Part shown: one piece after another, positions 8,707-16,175 of the stretch
Position numbering within the stretch: the stretch's first letter is position 1
How the letters are laid out: each line of letters begins with the position of its first letter
Assembly (NCBI GenBank): GCA_003567615.1
Contig: PWZC01000383.1
Span: forward strand, 1 to 18,759
Direction of reading: 5' to 3'
Length of the DNA stretch: 18,759 bases
From: Gemmatimonadota bacterium
Lineage (GTDB): Bacteria > Gemmatimonadota > Gemmatimonadetes > Longimicrobiales > Gaopeijiaceae
Notes under the pieces: model-generated
The model's database searches: none
Seen by the model: only the letters and a program-made list of their open reading frames with translations
What the model was told of the DNA's origin: nothing
Made by a program: the position numbers and the translations under genes

Positions 8707-8735
8707 TTGACGGGCCCGCACGCATCAAAGATTAT
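8707..8735 (+). promoter_or_regulatory. Candidate sigma70-type promoter for tldD-tldE
   Basis: TTGACG (8707-8712, 5 of 6 consensus) and GATTAT (8730-8735, 4 of 6) are 17 bases apart, in the only visibly AT-richer patch of the 234-base gap. Transcription would start near 8742, giving a leader of about 140 bases before tldD. Its position just after the preceding stem-loop supports tldD-tldE being a separate transcription unit. Confidence 0.45.
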
Positions 8736-8882
8736 GAAGCCGAATGAATTTCCCCGGCGGGGGCCTTCCGGCCTCCTCCCCGGAAGAAGAGACGATGGAA
8801 GGGATCCCATCGGTGGCGGGGGCCTGTTACGCGCCCCGGGGCCCATCCCTTCACCCCCCACACCCCAGATCGGGACAGCCAG

Positions 8883-10505
8883 ATGAAGAGACGCGACTTC
8901 CTCCGTCACTCGGCGGTGGCCGCCGCCGGGCTCTCCGTAGTGGGCCATCCGGAGGCCCTCCACGGGATCCTCTCACCGGCCGCGTACGGCCCCGTCGCCG
9001 TGCGCTCGGACCGCCGGGAGCTGGCCATGCGTGCCCTGGAGGCCGCCCGCTCCGCTGGCGCTGACTACGCGGATGTTCGCATCAATACGAACCGGAACCA
9101 GGGCATCCAGACCCGGGAGCGCCGCGTGATCGGGCTCTCGGACAACGTGACCTCGGGCTTCGGAGTCCGAGTCCTCGTGGGCGGGACCTGGGGTTTCGCC
9201 GCCTCGAGCAACGCCACCGGGGACGAGGTGGTTCGCGTGGCCCGGCAAGCGGTGGCCCAGGCCCGGGCCAACCGGGCGGCCCAGCGGCAGCCGGTGGAGC
9301 TTGCGCCCACCGAAGTGGAGCCCGATGGCGTGTGGCGGAGTCCGATCCGGACGGATCCCTTCGAGATCCCCATCGAACAGAAGGTCGAGTACCTCTTCGG
9401 GGCGAATGAGGCGGCCATGGGTGTTGCCGGCGTCCGGTTCGTGAACTCCTCCATGTTCTTCCTTCGCGAGGACAAGTTCTACGCGAACTCCGAGGGGACG
9501 GTCACGGACCAGACGATCTTCCGGACCTATCCCACGATGAATGTCACCGCCGTGTCGGACGACAACTCGGACTTCCAGTCCCGGAGCTCCACGGACATCG
9601 CGCCCATGGGGCTGGGGTATGAACATGTGGTGGATTCGGACATGATGGGGCTTGCACCCCGTTTCGCCGAGGAGGCGGTCCAGAAGCTCTCGGCCCGGTC
9701 GGTGGATCCCGGGGAGTACGATCTCGTTCTTCTCCCCACCCACCTCTGGCTCACGATCCACGAGGCCATCGCCCACCCCACCGAGTTGGACCGGATCATG
9801 GGATTCGAGGCGAACTACGCCGGCACCTCCTTCATCTACCCGCTGGAGGAGTTTCTGGGACGGTTCCGGTATGGGCCTGACTTCATGAATGTGGTCGGGG
9901 AACGCTCGACCCCGGGTGCCCTGTCCACGGCGGGATGGGACGACGAGGGCGTGAAGCCCCAGGACTACCACATCGTGAAGGACGGGTTCTTGAATGACCT
10001 CCAGACCACCCGCGAGCAGGCGCTGTGGCTCGGGGACTGGTACCGGAGCCAGAACCGTGAAGTCCGCTCCCACGGAAATTCGTACGCCCAGTCCTGGGCT
10101 GACGTCCAGTTCCAGCGGATGCCGAACATCAACCTGGAGCCATTTCCGGATCGGGACGTGAGTGTGGACGAGTTGGTGGAGGGGATTGATCGGGGCATCA
10201 TGATCGATGGATCCGGCTCTTTCTCCATCGATCAGCAGCGGTACAACTCCCAGTACGGGGGCCAGGTCTTCCACGAGATCCGAAACGGGCGGGTCACCGG
10301 GATGCTCCGGGATGTGGCCTATCAGATTCGGACGCCCGAGTTCTGGAATGCCATGGATCTATGCGGGGGTCCCAGCACCTACTTCATGGGGGGAGCATTC
10401 GGCGATGCCAAGGGCCAGCCCGCCCAGTCCAACGCCATCACCCACGGGTGCCCCGCCACCCGTCACCGGAACGTCACCGTCATCAACCCCGCCCGGAGCG
10501 TCTGA
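8883..10505 (+). CDS. tldD: TldD-family zinc metalloprotease with Tat signal
   Basis: The 540-residue product is a TldD-type metallopeptidase, the catalytic half of the TldD/TldE heterodimer that degrades unfolded peptides and matures some modified peptides. It has the HExxxH motif as HEAIAH (293-298), followed by PTELDRIMGFEANYAGTSF, and the late conserved cysteine in THGCPATRHRNV (Cys523), the expected metal ligands. The N-terminus MKRRDFLRHSAVAAAGL is a twin-arginine signal: RRxFL followed by a short Ala-rich hydrophobic stretch. E. coli TldD is cytosolic and lacks such a signal, so this enzyme is probably exported folded through Tat. ATG 8883 is chosen because it begins the signal peptide exactly; the ribosome binding site is weak. 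tldE follows after 3 bases. A predicted promoter lies about 140 bases upstream. The family call is firm; the exported location is inferred. Confidence 0.93.
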   Translation: MKRRDFLRHSAVAAAGLSVVGHPEALHGILSPAAYGPVAVRSDRRELAMRALEAARSAGADYADVRINTNRNQGIQTRERRVIGLSDNVTSGFGVRVLVGGTWGFAASSNATGDEVVRVARQAVAQARANRAAQRQPVELAPTEVEPDGVWRSPIRTDPFEIPIEQKVEYLFGANEAAMGVAGVRFVNSSMFFLREDKFYANSEGTVTDQTIFRTYPTMNVTAVSDDNSDFQSRSSTDIAPMGLGYEHVVDSDMMGLAPRFAEEAVQKLSARSVDPGEYDLVLLPTHLWLTIHEAIAHPTELDRIMGFEANYAGTSFIYPLEEFLGRFRYGPDFMNVVGERSTPGALSTAGWDDEGVKPQDYHIVKDGFLNDLQTTREQALWLGDWYRSQNREVRSHGNSYAQSWADVQFQRMPNINLEPFPDRDVSVDELVEGIDRGIMIDGSGSFSIDQQRYNSQYGGQVFHEIRNGRVTGMLRDVAYQIRTPEFWNAMDLCGGPSTYFMGGAFGDAKGQPAQSNAITHGCPATRHRNVTVINPARSV

Positions 10506-10508
10506 CCT

Positions 10509-11864
10509 ATGGCCGACCAGCCTTTCATGTCCGAGGAGGAAGCCCGTCGCATCACCGATCGGGTGCTCTACCTCTCACAGGCCGACCATTGCCGTGTCAA
10601 CCTGACGAGCGCCATGGACGGAAACACCCGGTTTGCCCGGAACCAGATGAGCACATCGGGCGACATCACGAACTCGAATCTCACGGTGACCAGCGCGTTT
10701 GGGCAGCGGGTGGCGTCCTCCACCACGAACCGGTTCGACGACGATTCCCTCCAGCAAGTCGTGCGCACCTCGGAGGACCTGGCTCGCCTGGCTCCGGAGG
10801 ACCCCGAGTATCTGGGTGAACTGGGGTCGCAGAGCTACCCGGATACCCGAGGCTCGTACTACGATAGCACCGCCGAACTCGAGCCGGAGGAGCGAGCCAG
10901 AGCCATTGCCCGGGTTACCGAGCAGGCCGTGACGGAGGATCTGATCTCCACCGGGTTCCTCGTCCACCGCTCCGGGGCCACCTGCGTGGCTACCTCCGAG
11001 GGCCTCTTCGCCTACGGGCTCGACTCCCGCGTCAACTTCACGACGACCATCCGCACGGAAGACGGGACCGGCTCGGGGTGGAGCGGGACGAGCGTGAACG
11101 ACTGGAACGAATTGAACATCGGTGAGCTTGGAAGTATCGCCGTGCAGAAGGCCATCCGGAGCCGGGAGCCCCGGGATGTGGAGCCGGGCCGCTGGACTGT
11201 CGTCATGGAACCCACCGCCGTAGGGAACATGGTGAACCTCATGATGAACCAGCTCTCGGCCCGGGCGGCGGACGAGGGCCGGTCCTTCTTCTCGGCCCCG
11301 GGTGGCGGGAACAAGATCGGAGAGCAGTTCATCGATTCCCGGGTGAACATCCACTCGGACCCGGAAGACCCCTCCATCTACTCGACCCCGTTCAACAACA
11401 TGGGGCTGGCCAACCGGCGCACCATCTGGATCCAGGACGGGACCCTCCAGGAACTGAACTACGACCGGTACTGGGCCGAGCAGAACAACCGGGAGCCAAC
11501 CGGATTCCCCTCCGGCTGGTATATGGCCGGAGGGAACGACACCCTGGAGGAGATGATCGCCTCGACGGAGCGAGGCCTTCTGCTGACCCGGTTCTGGTAC
11601 ATCCGGAGCGTGGATCCGCGGACCATCCTCTTTACTGGACTGACCCGGGACGGGACCTTCCTGATCGAGAATGGGAGGATCACCCATCCGGTCAAGAACC
11701 TCCGGTGGAACGAGACACCCATCTTCATGCTCAACAACATTGAAATGATGGGAGCCCCGGTCCGGATCTCTTCGGGGGAGTCCGCGGGGCTGACCCCGGC
11801 GGTGGTGGTCCCGCCCCTGAAGGTCCGGGACTTCAGCTTCACCTCGATCTCGGACGCGATCTGA
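10509..11864 (+). CDS. tldE: TldE/PmbA-family protein, partner of TldD
   Basis: This 451-residue protein belongs to the TldD/PmbA family but has no HExxxH motif, as expected for TldE, the non-catalytic partner of TldD. Family landmarks include the central ERGLLLTRFWYIRSVDP block, FLIENGRITHPVKNLRWNETP, and a C-terminal segment with PALKVRD-like VVPPLKVRDFSF. It starts 3 bases after the tldD stop, so the two are co-transcribed and probably made in equal amounts. A TGA two codons upstream in the same frame rules out a longer N-terminus, so unlike TldD it has no signal peptide. If the pair works outside the cytoplasm it would have to be carried through Tat as a complex. A purine-rich CGGAG about 12 bases upstream may serve as the ribosome binding site. 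Confidence 0.92.
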   Translation: MADQPFMSEEEARRITDRVLYLSQADHCRVNLTSAMDGNTRFARNQMSTSGDITNSNLTVTSAFGQRVASSTTNRFDDDSLQQVVRTSEDLARLAPEDPEYLGELGSQSYPDTRGSYYDSTAELEPEERARAIARVTEQAVTEDLISTGFLVHRSGATCVATSEGLFAYGLDSRVNFTTTIRTEDGTGSGWSGTSVNDWNELNIGELGSIAVQKAIRSREPRDVEPGRWTVVMEPTAVGNMVNLMMNQLSARAADEGRSFFSAPGGGNKIGEQFIDSRVNIHSDPEDPSIYSTPFNNMGLANRRTIWIQDGTLQELNYDRYWAEQNNREPTGFPSGWYMAGGNDTLEEMIASTERGLLLTRFWYIRSVDPRTILFTGLTRDGTFLIENGRITHPVKNLRWNETPIFMLNNIEMMGAPVRISSGESAGLTPAVVVPPLKVRDFSFTSISDAI

Positions 11865-11888
11865 GGGCCTGGTCGCCCGCCCATTCCA

Positions 11889-11910
11889 GGGGTCTGGTCC
11901 TTCCGGCCCC
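11889..11910 (+). terminator. Possible stem-loop terminator after tldE
   Basis: About 25 bases after the tldE stop, GGGG-T-CTGG pairs with CCGG-CCCC around a TCCTT loop: 8 pairs with one bulged base, including one G-U that pairs only on the plus strand. No T-tract follows beyond TT. It sits between convergent genes, where a terminator is expected, but GC-rich hairpins are common here. Confidence 0.3.
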
Positions 11911-11960
11911 TTCGCCCGCGCCGGCAGGTGTCCGGTGAGCACTTCAGCGCTGACGCCCCC

Positions 11961-14582
11961 TCACGCCCCATACGGGACCCAGATGTTCTTGACCCGGGTG
12001 GCATGCTCGATGAACCGCTCGTCCTGGGCGCGGCAGGGCCGGCTCCAGTGCACGGGCGGTTCGGCACCGCCAGCCACAGGGGCCCATGTGCGCTTGAGGT
12101 TTCCTACCGACCGGAGCTCCACCTCCCGGGCCTCGGCGGCCCCGCCGAAGCTCCACACCGCGTCCACCCCGTCGTGGTCAGCCAGCACCGGGACCAGTTC
12201 GCTCCGGAGTCCGGTGACCAGGTTCACCACCCCTGCCGGGATGTCGGAGGTGTCCAGCACCTGATAGAGGTCGGTGGCGGAAAGGGGGAAGGTCTGGGAA
12301 GGTACCACCACCACGGTATTCCCCAGGGCCATGGCCGGCGCCACCGCGGACACGAGGCCCAGCAGGGGGTGCGAGTCCGGCGCGGCGATCCCCAGGATTC
12401 CCACCGGCTCCACCATGGCGAGGGTCACGTTCCGGAAGGGAGTGGCGTGGACCCGGCCGTCCACCTTGTCGGCCCAGGCCCCCCAGGTGAAGAGGCGCTC
12501 CACCGAGAGGGACCCCTCCCGGGCCGCTGCGCCCGGCTCGAGCCCGGCCTGCTCCCGGAGACGGGTCTCGAACTCCGTCGAACGGGCCGCCAGGTTCTCG
12601 GCCAGGAAGTGGAGGATCTGGGCCCGGAGGTGGGCGGTGGCGCCGGACCACCCCGGGAAGGCCTTCCGGGCGGCCTCCACGGCGTTCCGGATGTCCTTCC
12701 GGTTGCCACGGCCCACGACACCGAGGAGGGCTCCCCCTTCTGCAGCCACCACGCCGAGGCTGGTGCCGCCATCCGGGCGCGTCTGCTTGCGGCCGATGTA
12801 GAGCTTGGGAGTCCGGTCCAGGGCGGGGTTCACATCGTCGCCGTACCCCGTTGGGGGGACGGGCTCAGCCAACGGGCTGTGTGCATCCCCCGATCCGGGG
12901 GCCGTGGATGATCCGGGCTCAGGAGGGATCCCGAGGGCAGGGGAGGTTCTGACCCCCGTGGCCGGGTTGTGGGCAGCGGCTTCCGCTGCCATCTCCGTGT
13001 CCGAGCGGCCCCGGGGCCGGAGATACGCCAGGAGTCCTTCCCGGCCTCCTTCCCGACCGAACCCGCTCTCCCGGACCCCGCCGAACCCGGAGGCGGCGTC
13101 GAACACATTGGTGCAGTTGATCCAGACCGTTCCCGCCTCCAGGCGCGGCGCCACGTCCAGGGCCAGGTTCACGTTCTCGGTCCAGACCGAGGCGGCAAGC
13201 CCGTACCGCGTGTTGTTGGCCAGCGCCACCGATTCCTCGTGGGTCCGGAAGGTCATGAGCACCACCACCGGCCCGAAGATCTCCACCTGGGCCAGCGTCC
13301 CGGCCGGCTCCACATCGGTGCAGAGGGTGGGTGGGAAGAAGGCGCCCCGGTCCCCTTCATCGCCGTCGGCGGTTCCCCCGTCCCCATTCCCGCCCCCGGT
13401 CGCCCGGTTCCCATCCCCGGCCCAACTGGGCTGCCACACCCGGGCCCCTTCCTCCCGACCCCGGGCCACCAACTCCCGGATCCGGTCGAGCTGCACCTGG
13501 TGCACCACCGCCCCCATGTCCACGCCCTTGTCCAGGGGGTCGCCCAGACGGAGGGTCTCCATCCGGGCCCGGAGCTTCGATACCAGGCGCTCCGCCACCG
13601 ACTCCTGCACCAGGATGCGGGACCCGGCGCAGCACACCTCGCCCTGGTTGAACCAGATGGCGTCCACCACCCCTTCCACCACCGAGTCCAGGTCCGCATC
13701 GTCGTAGACCAGGAAGGGCGACTTCCCGCCGAGTTCGAGGGTGAGGGCCTTCCCGGTTCCCGCCGTCTCCCGGCGAAGGATGCGACCCACCTCGGTGGAG
13801 CCGGTGAAGGCCACCTTCCCGATGCCCGGATGGGCCGCTACCGCCGCCCCGGTCCGGCCGTCTCCGGTGACGATGTTCACGACCCCCGGCGGGACGCCGG
13901 CCTCGCGGCAGAGGTCGGCGAAGCAGAGGGCGGTGAGGGGGGTGTACTCGGCGGGCTTCAGCACCACCGTGTTTCCGCACGCCAGCGCCGGCGCCACCTT
14001 CCACGCCAGCATGAGGAGGGGGAAGTTCCACGGGATGATCTGCCCCACCACGCCGTGGGGCTCCCGGTGGGGAAACTCCTCCTCCACCAGCGCCGCCCAC
14101 CCGGCATGGTGGTGGAAGTGGCGGGCCACCAGGGGGATGTCCAGGTCCCGGCTCTCCCGGATGGGCTTCCCGTTGTCCACGGACTCCAGGACCGCAAAGA
14201 GGCGACTGTGCTTCTGGATGCCCCGGGCCAGGGCGTAGAGCACCCGGGCGCGGCCGTGGCCCCCCAACGCCTGCCACGCCGGGAGCGCGGCCTCGGCGGC
14301 GGCCACCGCCGCAGCCACATGGGCCTGGGTTCCCTGCGTCACACGGGCCAGGAGCTCCCCGGTGGCCGGGTTGCGGGTCTCGAAGCCACCGTCGGTCCCG
14401 CCTTCGGACTCGTTCCCGGACCGGTTCTCAGGCTCGTCCGGGGAAGGAGGCCGGGTCCAGGAGCCCCCGATGAAGTGACCGAACGTCCGATGGTGGGCTT
14501 CGAGCCAGTCCACGGCCGGAGCGGGGCTTTCGGGAGCGGGTCCGTACTCGGGGGCGCGGAAGATGTCGGCGACGGAGGGCAT
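11961..14582 (-). CDS. ALDH16-type tandem-domain aldehyde dehydrogenase
   Basis: The 873-residue protein has two aldehyde dehydrogenase domains. Domain 1 (about 20-520) is complete: PWNFP (Asn186), FTGSTEVGR (259-267), the general-base Glu283 in LELGGKSP and the nucleophile Cys317 in FNQGEVCCAGSR. Domain 2 (about 593-873) keeps the cofactor-binding fold (VEPVGILGIAAPDSHPL, ALGNTVVVVPSQ) but has no LELGG block and no catalytic cysteine, and ends soon after GNLKRTW. This is the ALDH16 arrangement, in which bacterial members stay active through domain 1. I start at ATG 14582 (MPSVADIFRAPEYGPAP), matching the usual start; an in-frame ATG at 14627 adds 15 low-complexity residues. There are Gly/Asp-rich inserts at about 48-67 and 386-415. 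It follows deoC by 54 bases and likely oxidises an aldehyde, plausibly the acetaldehyde DeoC releases, using NAD(P). Confidence 0.92.
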   Translation of the reverse strand: MPSVADIFRAPEYGPAPESPAPAVDWLEAHHRTFGHFIGGSWTRPPSPDEPENRSGNESEGGTDGGFETRNPATGELLARVTQGTQAHVAAAVAAAEAALPAWQALGGHGRARVLYALARGIQKHSRLFAVLESVDNGKPIRESRDLDIPLVARHFHHHAGWAALVEEEFPHREPHGVVGQIIPWNFPLLMLAWKVAPALACGNTVVLKPAEYTPLTALCFADLCREAGVPPGVVNIVTGDGRTGAAVAAHPGIGKVAFTGSTEVGRILRRETAGTGKALTLELGGKSPFLVYDDADLDSVVEGVVDAIWFNQGEVCCAGSRILVQESVAERLVSKLRARMETLRLGDPLDKGVDMGAVVHQVQLDRIRELVARGREEGARVWQPSWAGDGNRATGGGNGDGGTADGDEGDRGAFFPPTLCTDVEPAGTLAQVEIFGPVVVLMTFRTHEESVALANNTRYGLAASVWTENVNLALDVAPRLEAGTVWINCTNVFDAASGFGGVRESGFGREGGREGLLAYLRPRGRSDTEMAAEAAAHNPATGVRTSPALGIPPEPGSSTAPGSGDAHSPLAEPVPPTGYGDDVNPALDRTPKLYIGRKQTRPDGGTSLGVVAAEGGALLGVVGRGNRKDIRNAVEAARKAFPGWSGATAHLRAQILHFLAENLAARSTEFETRLREQAGLEPGAAAREGSLSVERLFTWGAWADKVDGRVHATPFRNVTLAMVEPVGILGIAAPDSHPLLGLVSAVAPAMALGNTVVVVPSQTFPLSATDLYQVLDTSDIPAGVVNLVTGLRSELVPVLADHDGVDAVWSFGGAAEAREVELRSVGNLKRTWAPVAGGAEPPVHWSRPCRAQDERFIEHATRVKNIWVPYGA

Positions 14583-14636
14583 GACGGATGGGGTTGGGTG
14601 CGAGCGAAGAGGTACGGACCGGGGCAAGCCGGGAGG

Positions 14637-15659
14637 TCACGCCATGGGATGACGATGGTGGGCCGAGTAGCGGCCGGTGGCCTGGTGCTCGAGCTGGCGT
14701 TCGATGTCGGCCAGAAGCGACGAAGCGCCGAAGCGGAAGAGGTGGGGGTCCAGCCACCGATTGCCCAGCTCCTCCTTCATGAGGATCATCCAGGCCAGCG
14801 CCTCCTTGGCGGACCTGATCCCACCGGCGGGCTTGAACCCCACCTCGTGGCCGGTGCGCTCCAGGTAGCCCCGAATGGTCCGGGCCATGACGAGCCCCAC
14901 CGGGAGGACGGCATTCACCGACTCCTTTCCGGTGGACGTCTTCACGAAGTCGGCACCGGCCATCATGGCCACCAGGCTGGCCCGGGCCACATTGGTCAGG
15001 GTCGAGAGTTCGCCGGTGGCCAGGATCGCCTTCAGGTGCGCCTCCCCCGACGCCTCCCGGAATCGCCGGACCTCGTCGTAGAGGGCCTCCCAGTCTCCCC
15101 CCAGGACATGGGCCCGGGTGATGACGATGTCGATCTCCTGGGCCCCTGCCGCCACCGACGCCTCGATCTCGGCCAGGCGTTGGGGGAAGGGCGAGAGGCC
15201 GTGGGGGAAGCCCGTCGAGACGGCGGCCACCGGGATCCCGCTCCCTTGCAGGGCGTCGACGGCGGTGGGTACCCAGCGGTGATAGACACACACCGCAGCG
15301 GTGCGGATAGGAAGCTGGTCGGCTCCCAGGGCCTGGAGCAGGTCCGGGCGGACCGGCGTTCGGGCCTTGGCACAGAGGCGCCGCACATTGGAGGCCGTGT
15401 CGTCGCCGGAGAGGGTGGTGAGGTCCATAAGGGTAATGGCCCGAAGGAGCCACGCCGCCTGCCACTCCTTCTTCACGCTCCGGCGGGCGGTGAGGCTCCC
15501 TGCCCGGCGCTCCACGGCGCTCCGGTTCACCTGCAGGCTACGGACCCATTCCAGCTTCAGCGGGATCCCTGGATTGCGGGCCGGGGCGTGGGTATCCACC
15601 GGACGGGAGCGATCCGGCTGAGCAGGTGAGACGGTTGGGGGCGAGTCGAGTAGAGCCAT
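14637..15659 (-). CDS. deoC: Deoxyribose-phosphate aldolase
   Basis: This 340-residue class I aldolase splits 2-deoxyribose 5-phosphate into glyceraldehyde 3-phosphate and acetaldehyde in deoxynucleoside catabolism. The Schiff-base lysine is Lys240 in DFVKTSTGK, the second active-site lysine is Lys276 in GFKPAGGIR, and the catalytic-aspartate strand reads AQEIDIVI (Asp177). MDLTTLSGDDT (78-88) and LKAILATGEL are also typical. It is about 80 residues longer than the E. coli enzyme because of an N-terminal extension, common in the longer bacterial DeoC group. ATG 15659 has no ribosome binding site; the bases before it (CCATCCGTC) are identical to those before the downstream dehydrogenase start. 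The two genes form an operon. Upstream lie a hairpin-rich leader and a strong promoter that may control them. Confidence 0.95.
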   Translation of the reverse strand: MALLDSPPTVSPAQPDRSRPVDTHAPARNPGIPLKLEWVRSLQVNRSAVERRAGSLTARRSVKKEWQAAWLLRAITLMDLTTLSGDDTASNVRRLCAKARTPVRPDLLQALGADQLPIRTAAVCVYHRWVPTAVDALQGSGIPVAAVSTGFPHGLSPFPQRLAEIEASVAAGAQEIDIVITRAHVLGGDWEALYDEVRRFREASGEAHLKAILATGELSTLTNVARASLVAMMAGADFVKTSTGKESVNAVLPVGLVMARTIRGYLERTGHEVGFKPAGGIRSAKEALAWMILMKEELGNRWLDPHLFRFGASSLLADIERQLEHQATGRYSAHHRHPMA

Positions 15660-15848
15660 GACGGATGGAGTGGGACCGAAGAGGATGGACCAGGGGATTG
15701 CACGAGGTGGCAGGAGAGCGCGGGCGCCGTTGGAAAGCTAAGTGCGAGCGGTCGGGTGATCCACCGCCTGGACACGCGCGTGCTCAGCCCCTGGAGAGTC
15801 TGACGGAGGGTGGTGGGGAAGGGCACGCACTCACCCCCTTAAACGCAG
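15660..15848. other. Untranslated stretch between the long hairpin and deoC
   Basis: These 189 bases lie directly upstream of deoC on the minus strand. I see no convincing promoter, ribosome binding site or gene here. It is either the distal part of the deoC leader or spacer between a terminator and an unrecognised deoC promoter. Confidence 0.5.
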
Positions 15849-15886
15849 AAACCCTCCCCACGGTTCACGTCCCGTAGGGAGGATTT
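15849..15886 (-). terminator. 15-bp hairpin, candidate intrinsic terminator or attenuator
   Basis: Read on the minus strand, AAATCCTCCCTACGG (15886-15872) pairs along its whole length with CCGTGGGGAGGGTTT (15863-15849) around an 8-base loop, with two G-U pairs. On the plus strand those two positions become A-C mismatches, so the structure fits a minus-strand RNA. The stem is followed by TTTCTGCGTTT, an imperfect T-rich tail. It lies about 315 bases past the tricorn-like gene stop and 190 bases before deoC, so it could end a small RNA, end the upstream transcript, or attenuate deoC. Confidence 0.55.
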
Positions 15887-16169
15887 CGCTTGCCGGCGGC
15901 AACTCAGGACCCGGGTTCTTACAAGAGCCGTCCACGTGCGGACGGGCCGGGTCGCTCTCTGCCTTCCCTGTTCCGGACAAGCTCCGGATCAGAGGACCCC
16001 CGAGCGCCGGGGGCACTTCAGTGAAGGCCGGCACCTCCTCCACTGTCGAGCCGGTCTCTTGCTCCCGACTCGAAGTCATCTCTGCAGCGTCCTGCCCGAT
16101 GACACGGTCTTCGAAGGGTCTCGACGGGAGGGCTGACCTCCTCGCACGAGCCGCTTATCTTCGAAGCTT
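15849..16169 (-). ncRNA. Candidate structured RNA or long deoC leader
   Basis: A strong promoter at the right and a 15-bp hairpin at the left bound about 320 bases that fold into many local helices on the minus strand. One arm (16125-16045) nests GTCGAG/CTCGAC, CCC/GGG, TTCGAA/TTCGAG, GTCATC/GATGAC and GCAG/CTGC, about 25 pairs. Next are a 9-bp hairpin (16045-16037 with 16027-16019, one G-U), CCCCCG/CGGGGG (16013-16008 with 16002-15997), TCCGGA/TCCGGA (15988-15983 with 15977-15972), CCGTCC/GGACGG (15945-15940 with 15933-15928) and TTGCC/GGCAA (15902-15898 with 15894-15890). I checked by eye for RNase P RNA, tmRNA, SRP RNA and 6S RNA and saw none of their conserved blocks. An 82-codon open frame (16079-15831) runs through it but looks non-coding. 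Hairpins arise easily in GC-rich DNA, so this is a hypothesis. Confidence 0.35.
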
Positions 16170-16175
16170 ACTTCA

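Noticed and set aside
8734..8886. A 50-residue open frame whose TGA overlaps the tldD ATG, considered as a possible peptide precursor for TldD/TldE.
   Set aside because: Its ATG falls within the -10 box of the predicted tldD promoter, it has no ribosome binding site, and its Pro/Gly/Arg-rich sequence has no leader/core pattern.
12969..15629. An 886-codon open frame on the plus strand across the dehydrogenase and deoC genes.
   Set aside because: It is a long antisense artefact of GC-rich coding DNA; it spans two clearly conserved genes on the other strand and its translation is Gly/Pro/Arg/His-rich without domains.
15831..16079. An 82-codon minus-strand open frame in the gap upstream of deoC.
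   Set aside because: Low-complexity composition, no recognised domain, weak start signal, and it runs straight through the long hairpin; RNA structure explains the region better.
15849..16169. The hairpin-rich region as RNase P RNA, tmRNA, SRP RNA or 6S RNA.
   Set aside because: I saw no GAGGAAAGTC-type block for RNase P, no tRNA-like end or tag frame for tmRNA, no SRP apical GGAA/GCAG pattern, and no 6S-like single long bubble hairpin.
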